From a virus: a stretch of DNA of 48,227 nucleotides. The notes beneath the pieces are model-generated. The model ran no database searches. It had not been told where the DNA came from and saw only the letters and a list, made by a program, of their open reading frames with translations. The translations under genes and the position numbers were made by a program. Numbering within the stretch: the first letter of the stretch is position 1; each line of letters opens with the position of its first letter. Shown one piece after another: positions 39,762 through 47,212 of the stretch. Location of the stretch: the IMG/VR virus record IMGVR_UViG_3300022687_000002, positions 1-48,227 of that record. The stretch is one strand, 5' to 3'.

Positions 39762-41414
39762 ATGCCAGCACCACGACTCACCGACTCCGAGATCCTCCGG
39801 CGGGTAAAACTGTGGGAATCCCACGGCCGCAGCTATAACGCCGCCGCGAAATCCGTCGGCAAGCGGCACCAGTTCATTTCAAGCGCGATCGAGCAGGCCC
39901 GGCATCGCGGCCTGATCGCGGCGGATGGCGAGCCGGGCAGTGCGACCACGCCGGCGCCGCCCGAACGCACGGCCCTGCGCAAGGCCAGGGCAGCACCGCG
40001 CAAGCGCGCGATCTGGCTGCTCACAGCCGCCCAGGATGAAACCGCGCTGCACCGCCCGTTCTGGGGCAACCTGATGGCCTATGCCGAGCACCTGGGCGCC
40101 AGCGTCATGGTGGGTGGCTTCACCTATCAAAAGGGCCTGTTCGAGGACCATTCGGTGCGCACCGGCATTTTTTCGCCGGAGGTCGAGCCGTTCCTGCAGC
40201 CGGCCGTCATCGACCTGGCTCCGGGCCTTGTCTGGTATGGCCGCGCCAATATCCTGCCGACCGCATCCGACCCACTGTCGGGCTGGGACACCCAGACGCG
40301 CGGCAAATGGATGGTCGCACCGCATGCCAAGATCGCGCTCAAGAGCGTGGCCACCATGCCCGGCACTCGGCCAAAGCAGATCATGACCACGGGCGTGGCC
40401 ACGGTCGAGAACTATGTGCAGCGCAATGCCGGCCAGAAAGCCGAATTCCATCACACCATCGGCGCCACGATCGTCGAGGTGGCGCCCGACGGCGCGTTCT
40501 GGTGCCGCCAGATCGCAGCCCTTGCCGACGGTTCGTTTCAGGATCTCGACCGCGTCGTGGCAAATGGCAAGGTGACCACAGGCCACCGGGTCGAGGCGAT
40601 CACATTCGGCGATCTTCATGCCGAGCAGATCGACCAGGTTTGTGCGCGCGCCGCGCTGGGCCTGGCGCCCGGCGACGACGCGGTGCAGCCTGGCTCGATG
40701 CTTGACGCCATGAAGCCCCGTGCGTGGTTCATCCATGACAGCTATGATTTCACGGCCCGGTCGCACCACACCCGCAACGATCCGCATGAGCGGGCGAGGC
40801 GTATCGCCGAGGGCCACGACGACGTGCGAGCGGCTCTTGCCGGCGTGGCGGCCTATCTGGCGCGCCTGCGCCGGCCGTTCGGTGAGATGGTGCATGTGGC
40901 CTCCAATCACAACATGCACCTCGATGGCTGGCTCAAGGATTACCGGGCTGCTGGTGACGCGGTAAACGCGGGCTACTGGCACGCGCTCAATGCCGCCTGG
41001 CATGAGGCGATCGCCGCTGGCGCCTCGAGCCGCTGGCTGATCCATGAATATGCGCTGCGCAATCTCGCGACTGACCGGCTTGAGGGCGTTCGGTTCCTGT
41101 CCGAGGGCGAAAGCTATGTCGTCTGCCAGGGTGTCGGCCCGATCGAGTGTGGCCTGCATAGCCATGTCGGCGCACGTGGTGCCCGCGGTTCGCTGCCCTC
41201 GCTGGCCCGCATCGTCGAGCGCGTCAATATCGGCCACGGCCACGGGCCCGGCGTTCGCGAAGGCGCTTACATGTCCGGCACCCTGTCGCGCCGCGATGCG
41301 GCCTGGGCCAACAAGGGCCCCGGCGACTGGCAACCGGCGAGCACGTTCACCTATCCGAACGGCAAGCGCAGCCTTGTGACGCAATGGGATGACGGCAGAT
41401 GGAGACTGACATGA
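39762..41414 (+). CDS. T5 A1-like metallophosphoesterase with HTH domain
   Basis: A 550-aa protein. Residues 5-50 resemble a helix-turn-helix (RSYNAAAKSVGKRHQFISSA). The main part has the calcineurin-type metal motifs: GDLH at 283-286, FIHDSYDF with NDPHERAR nearby, SNHN at 381-384 (for GNHD) and GHGHG at 491-495. The order and spacing resemble the T5 pre-early A1 protein, which is needed for second-step DNA transfer and host DNA breakdown. Why a temperate phage keeps it next to the lysis genes is not clear. The enzymatic substrate is unknown. Confidence 0.82.
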   Translation: MPAPRLTDSEILRRVKLWESHGRSYNAAAKSVGKRHQFISSAIEQARHRGLIAADGEPGSATTPAPPERTALRKARAAPRKRAIWLLTAAQDETALHRPFWGNLMAYAEHLGASVMVGGFTYQKGLFEDHSVRTGIFSPEVEPFLQPAVIDLAPGLVWYGRANILPTASDPLSGWDTQTRGKWMVAPHAKIALKSVATMPGTRPKQIMTTGVATVENYVQRNAGQKAEFHHTIGATIVEVAPDGAFWCRQIAALADGSFQDLDRVVANGKVTTGHRVEAITFGDLHAEQIDQVCARAALGLAPGDDAVQPGSMLDAMKPRAWFIHDSYDFTARSHHTRNDPHERARRIAEGHDDVRAALAGVAAYLARLRRPFGEMVHVASNHNMHLDGWLKDYRAAGDAVNAGYWHALNAAWHEAIAAGASSRWLIHEYALRNLATDRLEGVRFLSEGESYVVCQGVGPIECGLHSHVGARGARGSLPSLARIVERVNIGHGHGPGVREGAYMSGTLSRRDAAWANKGPGDWQPASTFTYPNGKRSLVTQWDDGRWRLT

Positions 41415-41698
41415 ACCGCGCGAAGATCCTTGACACGGCAAAGGCCACGGTGACGGTCGACCGGGCCGCCACGCATGGCAACGCCGAGGACAGTTTCGGC
41501 GATATTGCCGGTCACTGGACATGGTGGCTGCAGTCCAAGCTCAAGCCGGGCGAGGCGCTGGACGCTTACGATGTCGCCCAGATGATGGTCGGATTCAAGC
41601 AGGCGAGGGGGAAATCAAACCGCGGGCACGCCGACAATTTTGTCGACCAGGCCGGCTATTCATCGCTGGCGGGTGAGCTCGCCCTGCGCGAGGACTAG
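41411..41698 (+). CDS. DUF6378-type phage protein
   Basis: A 95-aa protein starting MNRAKILDTAKATVTVDRAA. HGNAEDSFGDIAGHWTWWL, YDVAQMMVGFKQARGKSNRG and DNFVDQAGY belong to a small helical phage family (DUF6378) with MazG-like spacing of acidic and aromatic residues. A nucleotide-related role is possible. It overlaps the A1-like gene by ATGA. Confidence 0.78.
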   Translation: MNRAKILDTAKATVTVDRAATHGNAEDSFGDIAGHWTWWLQSKLKPGEALDAYDVAQMMVGFKQARGKSNRGHADNFVDQAGYSSLAGELALRED

Positions 41699-41737
41699 GT
41701 CTGCATCAGCTTTGTTATTGATGCACACTGGGCCCTC

Positions 41738-41884
41738 CTATTGTGTTTGCTGGCTGGAGATCTCGGCATTGAACGCCGACACGATCTTGCCCGCTGATTG
41801 ACCAACTTCCTCTGGAAGGAAAAGAGCCAACAAAGCGAGCAACAAAACCGCTCCAGCAAACGCAATCACAAAAGACGCCCAGTT
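41738..41884 (-). pseudogene. 5'-truncated membrane-protein remnant
   Basis: The minus strand is open for 48 codons, ending at TAG 41738. It reads NWASFVIAFAGAVLLLALLA then LFLPEEVGQSAGKIVSAF, a membrane helix plus amphipathic tail. There is no credible start codon: the frame is closed by TGA at 41887-41885. It abuts the start-less plus-strand frame below. Confidence 0.45.
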
Positions 41885-42044
41885 TCACGACGCCCGTCAC
41901 GCCGACGAAACGCTGAAGTGCCTGGAGCGCATCGCGGTTGCTGTCGAGAAGATTGCTGCCTCGGCTGACACGATCGCCGACAAGCGCCAGTCCGACATAC
42001 AGGACACGCTGCACAAAATTGCCGAGCACATGAATAAGACCTGA
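41802..42044 (+). pseudogene. 5'-truncated coiled-coil gene remnant
   Basis: The frame is open from 41802 to TGA 42042-42044. Codons from 41880 read QFHDARHADETLKCLERIAV then AVEKIAASADTIADKRQSDI, a natural coiled-coil protein end. No ATG, GTG or TTG with a ribosome site precedes it. The 41699-42093 stretch holds only these two remnants and the ribosome site of the next gene. Confidence 0.45.
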
Positions 42045-42093
42045 TCCGCTGCCGGGGCGGTCATCCCGGCTCAACCAAAGAAGGAAGAAGACC

Positions 42094-42327
42094 ATGTCAA
42101 AGGTACGTGCGAAGTTTTTCGTCAAGCAGATCATCAACCACCACAACGGAGATCCGAAGTCGGATCAAGCCGGCGAGGTGGTGCTCGGCCCTGTCTATGA
42201 CGACGCCAACAAGGACTGGTCGAAGTGGACGCCGCAGGGTGAGATCAAGATGATGATCACAAATCCGGCGGCTTTGGAAGCGTTCGACCTCGGCGGGTAT
42301 TATTTCGTGGATTTCACGCCCGCCTGA
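42094..42327 (+). CDS. Small conserved phage protein
   Basis: A 77-aa protein. MSKVRAKFFVKQIINHHNG, VVLGPVYDDANKDWSKWTP and a final FDLGGYYFVDFTPA follow a compact beta pattern seen in many phage proteins of unknown role. AGGAAG lies upstream. The function is unknown. Confidence 0.8.
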   Translation: MSKVRAKFFVKQIINHHNGDPKSDQAGEVVLGPVYDDANKDWSKWTPQGEIKMMITNPAALEAFDLGGYYFVDFTPA

Positions 42328-42424
42328 CCTGATCCGCCGCATGCCGCGGCGGCTGCCCGCCGGTGCTGACCGGCTTCCCAAACGACTCGACGGGTTGGCT
42401 GCAATCTGCCTGTAGAGTTTCAAC

Positions 42425-42508
42425 GGTCCCTGCGCCCCTCCGGGCGCGGGGACCATAATTGACTGATCGCCCGGCTCCCGGGTGGCCACGAGCCCGGGGC
42501 ACGGGCTC
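42425..42508 (+). other. Strongly structured intergenic segment
   Basis: A 13-bp hairpin at 42425-42454 (GGTCCCTGCGCCC with loop CTCC, one T.G pair), CCCGG-CTC-CCGGG at 42470-42482, and GAGCCCG-GGGCA-CGGGCTC at 42490-42508. No T run follows the first, so it is not a simple terminator. The whole gap 42328-42619 has no gene and could be a structured RNA or methylase-gene leader. Confidence 0.5.
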
Positions 42509-42619
42509 ACGACAGCGGGCCTATTGGCGTAGGAGATCCCGCCCGACAGCACCAGAGATACCGTCGCACCCGGGCCCTTGCGGGCGGAAGGGGTGTGTCA
42601 GAAAACGGGTCTCACCACA

Positions 42620-43459
42620 ATGACCGATCTTTTTCCCTTCACAGAAGTCCGCCCGGTTTCGCCTCCGGCCGCCTATATCGGCGGCAAGAAACAGCTCGCG
42701 CAGCGCGTTGCCGCGATCATCGAGCAGATCCCGCACGGGATCTATGCTGAGCCGTTCGTCGGCATGGGTGGTGTGTTCCTGCGCCGCCGCCAAGTCCCGC
42801 GCTCGGAGGTGATCAACGATCGCTCCGGTGACGTGACAACGTTGTTCCGGATCCTGCAGCGGCACTATCCGCAGTTCATGGACGCACTCAAATTCCAGAT
42901 CACCAGCCGTGCGGACTTCGACCGGTTGAGCCGGGCCGATCCATCGACGCTTACCGACCTCGAGCGCGCTGCGCGGTTTCTCTATCTGCAGCGGCTTGCC
43001 TTCGGCGGGAAGGTGAGCGGCCGCAACTTCGGCGTGGATTACACGGGTGGCGCGAGGTTCAATGTCAATCTGCTCGGGCCTCTGCTGGCCGAAATCCACG
43101 AACGCCTGGCTGGCGTGACGATCGAGAACCTGGACTGGCAGGTTTTCATCGAGCGGTACGATCGGCCCGAGACACTGTTCTATCTGGACCCGCCCTACTA
43201 CGGCAACGAGAGCGACTATGGGCACGGCGTATTCAGCAGATCGGATTTTTCCCGAATGGCAAAGGTGCTGGCTGGCATCAAGGGCAGGTTCATCCTGTCG
43301 CTGAATGACCGACCGGAGGTGCGGGACCTGTTCTCGGAGTTCCGTTTCGCCGATGTTGGCCTGACCTACACGCTGCACGGCGGGGAGGGCACCAAGGTGG
43401 GCGAGGTGCTCATCCTCGACACCAAGGAACCGGCGCCGCCGAATCTGCCGCGGGGGTGA
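42620..43459 (+). CDS. D12 class (Dam-like) adenine N6-methyltransferase
   Basis: A 279-aa enzyme. AAYIGGKKQLAQRVAAII and AEPFVGMGGVFLRRR form the SAM-binding site (FxGxG motif), and LDPPYYGNESDYG the catalytic DPPY at 190-193. LSRADPSTLTDLERAARFLY is the usual target-recognition start. This is the second adenine methylase of the phage, unrelated to the MT-A70 one. The ATG at 42620 opens the domain directly; the ribosome site is weak. Confidence 0.92.
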   Translation: MTDLFPFTEVRPVSPPAAYIGGKKQLAQRVAAIIEQIPHGIYAEPFVGMGGVFLRRRQVPRSEVINDRSGDVTTLFRILQRHYPQFMDALKFQITSRADFDRLSRADPSTLTDLERAARFLYLQRLAFGGKVSGRNFGVDYTGGARFNVNLLGPLLAEIHERLAGVTIENLDWQVFIERYDRPETLFYLDPPYYGNESDYGHGVFSRSDFSRMAKVLAGIKGRFILSLNDRPEVRDLFSEFRFADVGLTYTLHGGEGTKVGEVLILDTKEPAPPNLPRG

Positions 43460-43542
43460 CCCACCCGCGCCGCGAAAAAAGGTCTCACGTCCAGATCGGC
43501 GTGGGGCTTTTTTGCGTTTGGGGACGGTGCTATCGCTCGATC

Positions 43543-43794
43543 ATGCCCCATCAAGGAATCACGCTCAAGACTTTCGGAGATCTGATCAAGCACGGCTACA
43601 GGCTGACTGGCTTCTGCCGGCGTTGCAGTGTGCACAAGGACATAGACCTGACTGCCGTGCCAGCCGATAGGTCCTATATCGGCGCGCGGTTCAAGTGCCG
43701 CGCATGCGGCGGGCGGGTCGAGATCACACTGAGTCCGGTATCGACCGGTAGTAGGGCGGATCCTCTGGCGCTCGAGCAGTGGCGAAGTAGGTGA
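43543..43794 (+). CDS. Small zinc-ribbon protein
   Basis: An 83-aa protein starting MPHQGITLKTFGDLIKHGYR. CRRC and CRAC, about 32 residues apart, form a probable four-cysteine zinc ribbon. The frame is open back to 43456 but there is no good start there. Unknown family; it may bind nucleic acid. A weak hairpin and T run (about 43485-43512) lie between it and the methylase. Confidence 0.6.
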   Translation: MPHQGITLKTFGDLIKHGYRLTGFCRRCSVHKDIDLTAVPADRSYIGARFKCRACGGRVEITLSPVSTGSRADPLALEQWRSR

Positions 43795-43834
43795 GGCGCC
43801 CACTTCCTTTTCGAGCACCAAAATACTTCATCTC

Positions 43835-44344
43835 TCACGACAGCTGTTGGGTCAAACGTAACAAACCAGTCAAGAAGAGCGCAGGAGAAGCCGCAACAAC
43901 TACGATGGAAACCCATTGAAGAATATTTCCTGCAGTTCCCCAACGCTTTGAGGCGGTTGTGTCGCGGATGTAGGGATCATCCCAGTGCATTGTCTGTGCC
44001 CGTGACTCTTCCATCCGAAACAAATTGACCAAATAGGAAATGCCAGTGCCAGCAACGGCTAATAGTGCACCCCAGGCGAAAATTGCAAGATTTTGTAGTA
44101 TCAGTTGTTGAAGGGGTATCGTGGTTTCAGGGTTGGGCTGCGCATCCCAAATATTCGCTAAGAATGCCAAGAGTGCGAGACAGGCTCCGCCGTTCAAGAT
44201 CAGGCTCGACCTGACAACAAGGATTCCAGAGTTGACCATAATCTCGTTGTGTTTTTCGTACCACAGATTCCTTTGATCAAAGGCCGTTTGCGCTAAGTCG
44301 TTCGGCGTACCCTTGTTTTGCTCTTGATTCTTGTTTTCGCCCAT
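43835..44344 (-). CDS. Three-helix membrane protein of accessory type
   Basis: A 169-aa protein. Hydrophobic helices lie near 45-65 (SSLILNGGACLALLAFLANI), 82-108 (LAIFAWGALLAVAGTGISYL) and 140-160 (WVSIVVVAASPALFLTGLLR). The LNGGACLALLAFLAN motif is shared by a group of small membrane proteins on plasmids and prophages without known role. DNA here is AT-richer than its neighbours, a sign of recent transfer. AGGAG lies 6 nt before the ATG, 18 nt after the recombinase stop. It could be a host-protection (exclusion) gene. Confidence 0.78.
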   Translation of the reverse strand: MGENKNQEQNKGTPNDLAQTAFDQRNLWYEKHNEIMVNSGILVVRSSLILNGGACLALLAFLANIWDAQPNPETTIPLQQLILQNLAIFAWGALLAVAGTGISYLVNLFRMEESRAQTMHWDDPYIRDTTASKRWGTAGNILQWVSIVVVAASPALFLTGLLRLTQQLS

Positions 44345-44362
44345 AAATGGCTCCTGTTCAGA

Positions 44363-44998
44363 CTACTCGGTTTCGTCGATGTCGATCTCGCCGGCATCCC
44401 ATTGCTTTTGCCAGGCGTAGTATGCCGCGCGGCTGATCGGGATATCCGATAGCGGCCGGATCTTCTCGAATACCTCTTTGCCGCGTGTGCCCATGCGCAG
44501 CATCATGTCGGCGACTTCGACCCGTTCCGGTGTCATGGCAACCGGGCGCCCGCCCTGTTCCCCGCGCTCGCGTGCTCGAGCAATACCGGCTTTCGTGCGC
44601 TCCGATATCAGGTTGCGCTCAAGCTCGGCGACCACCCCCATCATCTGCAGCATGGCCTTGCCCATAGGCGTTGTGACATCAACACGTTCGGTCAGGCTGA
44701 AAAAGGCGACGCCGCGTTCTTCGAACAGGCTCAACACCTCAAGAATGCCTTCCAGCGACCGGCCCAGGCGATCGAGTTTCCAGACTACAAATTCAGTCCC
44801 TTCGTGCTGCGCGTACTTGATGGCACGGATCAGGTTTGGCCGTTCCATCGTCCCGCCGCTGGCGTGGTCGACAAAGATCAGTTCGTCGGGAACGCCATAA
44901 GCCTTGAGCGCCGCAATCTGCATGTCCGGGTTCTGGTCGGACGTCGAGACGCGGGCGTAGCCGATCTTCCGTCCGTTGAGTTCGATTGGTCCACGCAT
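44363..44998 (-). CDS. Serine recombinase (resolvase/invertase type)
   Basis: A 211-aa small serine recombinase. GYARVSTSDQNPDMQIAAL carries the nucleophile Ser18; VWKLDRLGRSLEGILEVL and TPMGKAMLQMMGVVAELERN are the usual resolvase motifs, with the E helix after. The C-terminal HTH (DIPISRAAYYAWQKQW) is present. ATG 44998 is chosen, since the frame's earlier ATG at 45112 overlaps the RHH gene. Its natural site is not evident. It lies in one operon with an RHH protein and a membrane protein. Confidence 0.9.
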   Translation of the reverse strand: MRGPIELNGRKIGYARVSTSDQNPDMQIAALKAYGVPDELIFVDHASGGTMERPNLIRAIKYAQHEGTEFVVWKLDRLGRSLEGILEVLSLFEERGVAFFSLTERVDVTTPMGKAMLQMMGVVAELERNLISERTKAGIARARERGEQGGRPVAMTPERVEVADMMLRMGTRGKEVFEKIRPLSDIPISRAAYYAWQKQWDAGEIDIDETE

Positions 44999-45080
44999 GA
45001 ATTTTCTTACCACCCTGAGCACGTCGATCAGGGCAATCTGGACAGGGTTTTGAGACAACGCAAGGGCGGTTGCCTGCACG

Positions 45081-45233
45081 CTACCCATCGTTCTCGTCCA
45101 GGAACTTTTCAACGGCCTTCGCGATCACGGCATTTTGCGCCGGAGGGAAGTCCTGCTTTGCGATCCACGCCTTCAGCCTTTCGACCAGTTCGGGGTCGAG
45201 CGTGAGCGTCACCATTTGCTTTTTGCGTGCCAT
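45081..45233 (-). CDS. Ribbon-helix-helix regulator, 50 aa
   Basis: MARKKQMVTLTLDPELVERL then KAWIAKQDFPPAQNAVIAKA and VEKFLDENDG. The strand MVTLTL followed by two helices is the CopG/Arc ribbon-helix-helix pattern. It is the first gene of a three-gene operon; the perfect palindrome 42 bp upstream (45275-45292) is its likely operator, so it probably represses the operon. Confidence 0.78.
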   Translation of the reverse strand: MARKKQMVTLTLDPELVERLKAWIAKQDFPPAQNAVIAKAVEKFLDENDG

Positions 45234-45274
45234 CGTATCCATGGCTGTAATTCATGCTTTACATTTATGCTAGT

Positions 45275-45292
45275 GTCAATACACGTATTGAC
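45275..45292. promoter_or_regulatory. Palindromic operator between divergent accessory operons
   Basis: GTCAATAC-AC-GTATTGAC, perfect 8-bp arms. On the minus strand it contains TTGACA as a -35 toward the RHH gene; on the plus strand it contains TTGACG toward the gene at 45349. It lies midway between them and can control both. Confidence 0.65.
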
Positions 45293-45348
45293 GTGACATT
45301 GCATGTTGTGACAGTGTAGAGGCCAGATACCAACAGTTGGAGGCCGAT

Positions 45349-45627
45349 ATGAGCAGTAATCGCAAGCCGTTGAATGACACTGCCGGATATGTTGCCAGCC
45401 TTCGCGCGCCATTCGGCCACCTGATGATCACTGACCGTGACAACGGCGGCGACTGGATCGACAGTGAGGAGCGGTGGGTGGTCAGCGCCTTTGATCACGA
45501 CATGAGCAATCTCGCCCTGATTGAGGCGTCCAGCCTGCGTCGGGCTCGTGAGATTATGAAGGATGCCAGAGAGACTGGCTATCAAACCGACTGGATCAAT
45601 TTCGATCTTCAACCCACAGCCGCTTGA
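45349..45627 (+). CDS. Small accessory protein, first of the ORF array
   Basis: A 92-aa protein starting MSSNRKPLNDTAGYVASLRA, then ITDRDNGGDWIDSEERWVV. GGAGG lies 5 nt before the ATG at 45349. No family is recognised. It opens the array of small genes separated by repeated ribosome-site modules. Confidence 0.65.
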   Translation: MSSNRKPLNDTAGYVASLRAPFGHLMITDRDNGGDWIDSEERWVVSAFDHDMSNLALIEASSLRRAREIMKDARETGYQTDWINFDLQPTAA

Positions 45628-45656
45628 GCGGCATCCAAATAGCCCCGGAGGCCACT

Positions 45657-45965
45657 ATGGCACTGCCGTTTGAACAAGACATTCTCCCCGAAACGGTCGG
45701 GCTGCGGCTGTGCAAGATTGTTGGTGACGATGACCTGCGTATGGCTGAGGGGGTGATCTTCACAAAGGGCCGGCCCGCAGTGCTTACGACGCTGAACCGC
45801 GCCAACATCTCCGGGCATGTCGGTGGCGGCATCGACAAGTCCACGGATTTCTGGGCGGACCAACTGAACAGCGACGGCGATCACATTGGAGAAATCCGCC
45901 TAGATCGAGATAGCTGGAATATCCTGAAAAACCACTGGATGCGCTGCAAAATGCAGCGGTCCTAA
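45657..45965 (+). CDS. Small accessory protein of the array
   Basis: A 102-aa protein starting MALPFEQDILPETVGLRLCK. It contains VIFTKGRPAVLTTLNR and ends ILKNHWMRCKMQRS. The module supplies GGAGG 5 nt upstream and the gene ends TCC-TAA in the next module. Function unknown. Confidence 0.65.
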   Translation: MALPFEQDILPETVGLRLCKIVGDDDLRMAEGVIFTKGRPAVLTTLNRANISGHVGGGIDKSTDFWADQLNSDGDHIGEIRLDRDSWNILKNHWMRCKMQRS

Positions 45966-45982
45966 AAAGGCCGGAGGCTGAA

Positions 45983-46231
45983 ATGACCCGATACAAAGCA
46001 GAGATTATGGAGCGCATGGGGCACTACGAAACCAGTGTCTCGGTCCGCGCGGGATCGTCAAAAGTTTTCGTTGGCTTTGATGTAGCCAACCGCTTCGCCG
46101 GAGCTGATCTTCTTATCAGTGCTGACGACGCCCTGGCGCTCGCTGACCATCTTGCGCTCGTGGCGCATGAGGTGAAAGCGAACATCGCAGCAGATGCCGC
46201 CGCGCCGGCAGATCTCGAAACGTCCAACTAA
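45983..46231 (+). CDS. Small accessory protein of the array
   Basis: An 82-aa protein. MTRYKAEIMERMGHYETSVS, then a strand and helix (VFVGFDVANRFAGADLLIS), and an alanine-rich end DLETSN. The final Ser-Asn-stop is within the next module. Function unknown. Confidence 0.65.
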   Translation: MTRYKAEIMERMGHYETSVSVRAGSSKVFVGFDVANRFAGADLLISADDALALADHLALVAHEVKANIAADAAAPADLETSN

Positions 46232-46246
46232 GGCCGGGAGGCTCGA

Positions 46247-46549
46247 ATGAACGGCATCGAAAGCATTGCAGCGGAGCGCCAGCGGCAGGTCAAAATGGAG
46301 GGCTGGACACCTGAACATGATGACACCCACACCGACGGTGCCATGTCGGCAGCTGCGGCCGCTTACGCCTTCAGCGCCTTCAGGAACACCAGCTACCGCA
46401 TCTACGCCGCCCCTCCGGTCGGCTTCTGGCCATGGGATTTATCTTGGTGGAAACCAAAAACACCACGCGAGGATCTGGTGCGCGCTGGTGCACTCATCGC
46501 CGCTGAAATTGACCGTATCGACCGCGCCACAGCGCGCGAGTCTGAATAG
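46247..46549 (+). CDS. Phage/host family protein with IAAERQRQ and WPW motifs
   Basis: A 100-aa protein. GIESIAAERQRQVKMEGWTP then EHDDTHTDGAMSAAAAAYAF, PVGFWPWDLSWWKPK and the last helix LVRAGALIAAEIDRIDRA are a recognisable small phage family (ea-type accessory genes) of unknown function. It follows module copy three by 5 nt. Confidence 0.78.
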   Translation: MNGIESIAAERQRQVKMEGWTPEHDDTHTDGAMSAAAAAYAFSAFRNTSYRIYAAPPVGFWPWDLSWWKPKTPREDLVRAGALIAAEIDRIDRATARESE

Positions 46550-46563
46550 GCCGGAGAGAACTA

Positions 46564-46737
46564 ATGGATGATGAAATGATCAAGGCAAAGGCCGAGGGCC
46601 GGGAAGTGCCAGGCAAGCTCGAAATGTTTGAGGGCCAGCTTCGGGAAGTGAAGCAGCCGCACCGCTTCGGATGGTGGCGGTTCAACGAGCACTATGATCG
46701 CGACGGGTATTGTGACAATCCCGCGCGCGGTTACTGA
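46564..46737 (+). CDS. 57-aa accessory protein of the array
   Basis: MDDEMIKAKAEGREVPGKLE then MFEGQLREVKQPHRFGWWRF and NEHYDRDGYCDNPARGY. Helical N-terminus, aromatic C-terminus. Its TGA is followed at once, in frame, by TCC-AAC-TAA of the next module, which suggests that an earlier version ended Ser-Asn-stop. Function unknown. Confidence 0.62.
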   Translation: MDDEMIKAKAEGREVPGKLEMFEGQLREVKQPHRFGWWRFNEHYDRDGYCDNPARGY

Positions 46738-46760
46738 TCCAACTAAGGCCGGAGGCTCGA

Positions 46761-46973
46761 ATGCAGGTGACATTTTTCAAGCACGGCAAGAAGACCGTCA
46801 GCCTCAATGGCCTGCGCTGCATTGAGGAAATCCACAGAAACCCCGGCGGCGGGCAACCGTTCCATGATGGTGGTGTCCTTCACTACGAGGACGGCACAAA
46901 GATCCTAACTACGCTTGAATTTGCCGAGAACTTGGCGGTGTTCGTAACCACGCCCGCCGATCAATCCAAATAG
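46761..46973 (+). CDS. Small accessory protein of the array
   Basis: A 70-aa protein. MQVTFFKHGKKTVSLNGLRC opens a small beta-rich fold, with YEDGTKILTTLEFAENLAVF after. It ends Ser-Lys-stop in the next module. Function unknown. Confidence 0.65.
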   Translation: MQVTFFKHGKKTVSLNGLRCIEEIHRNPGGGQPFHDGGVLHYEDGTKILTTLEFAENLAVFVTTPADQSK

Positions 46974-46987
46974 CCCCGGAGGGCGCG

Positions 46988-47203
46988 ATGTCGATTGAGA
47001 AAGTAAGTAGTGAAGACCGCGTGAAGCGTATCCGTCGTGCTGCCGTTCGCTTCGCAAATGACTACGGGCCTTTGCCAGCGGCAAACGGCGGCGATGAAGA
47101 TGCGATCCACCAGGTTGCAACCCGACTTTACGGCATCATGCGCGCCGAAGGTTTGGACATCGTAACCACGAAACCGGACGCCAACTGGCCGCGATCCAAA
47201 TAG
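46988..47203 (+). CDS. Last gene of the array
   Basis: A 71-aa protein. MSIEKVSSEDRVKRIRRAAV then RFANDYGPLPAANGGDEDAI, IHQVATRLYGIMRAEGLD. Basic N-terminal helix. It ends Arg-Ser-Lys-stop in a truncated module, followed directly by the right arm site of the integrase system. Function unknown. Confidence 0.65.
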   Translation: MSIEKVSSEDRVKRIRRAAVRFANDYGPLPAANGGDEDAIHQVATRLYGIMRAEGLDIVTTKPDANWPRSK

Positions 47204-47212
47204 CCCCCGTCA

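Larger units (their letters stand above)
45634..47209 (+). repeat. Array of stop/ribosome-site modules around small genes
   Basis: An 18-19 bp module, consensus TCCAAMTARGSCCGGAGG, occurs at 45634, 45960, 46223, 46541, 46738, 46965 and truncated at 47195. In the six full copies it ends exactly 5 nt before an ATG and includes the GGAGG ribosome site (GGAGAG in the fourth). Its first half often encodes the end of the previous gene (Ser-Lys-stop or Ser-Asn-stop). The last copy has no gene after it and abuts the right arm site. Confidence 0.82.

Noticed and set aside
39879-41522. 547-aa minus-strand ORF opposite the A1-like gene
   Set aside because: Shadow frame; the plus-strand gene has all metal-binding motifs.
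41715-42146. 143-aa minus-strand ORF across the gap after the DUF6378 gene
   Set aside because: Its translation has no regular pattern and it overlaps the ribosome site and start of the real gene at 42094; a different minus frame (41738-41884) gives the membrane-like remnant.
43485-43512. Intrinsic terminator after the Dam-like methylase
   Set aside because: The stem is short with a 10-nt loop, although a T run follows; too weak to list as a feature.
44363-44998. Serine recombinase as inverter of the tail-fibre genes
   Set aside because: It is 7 kb from the fibre genes; I saw no inverted crossover-like repeats around 35558-37651 and no alternative reversed fibre ends.
45634-47209. Integron cassette array
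   Set aside because: The modules are 18-19 bp without attC-type folded arms, and no integron integrase is present.
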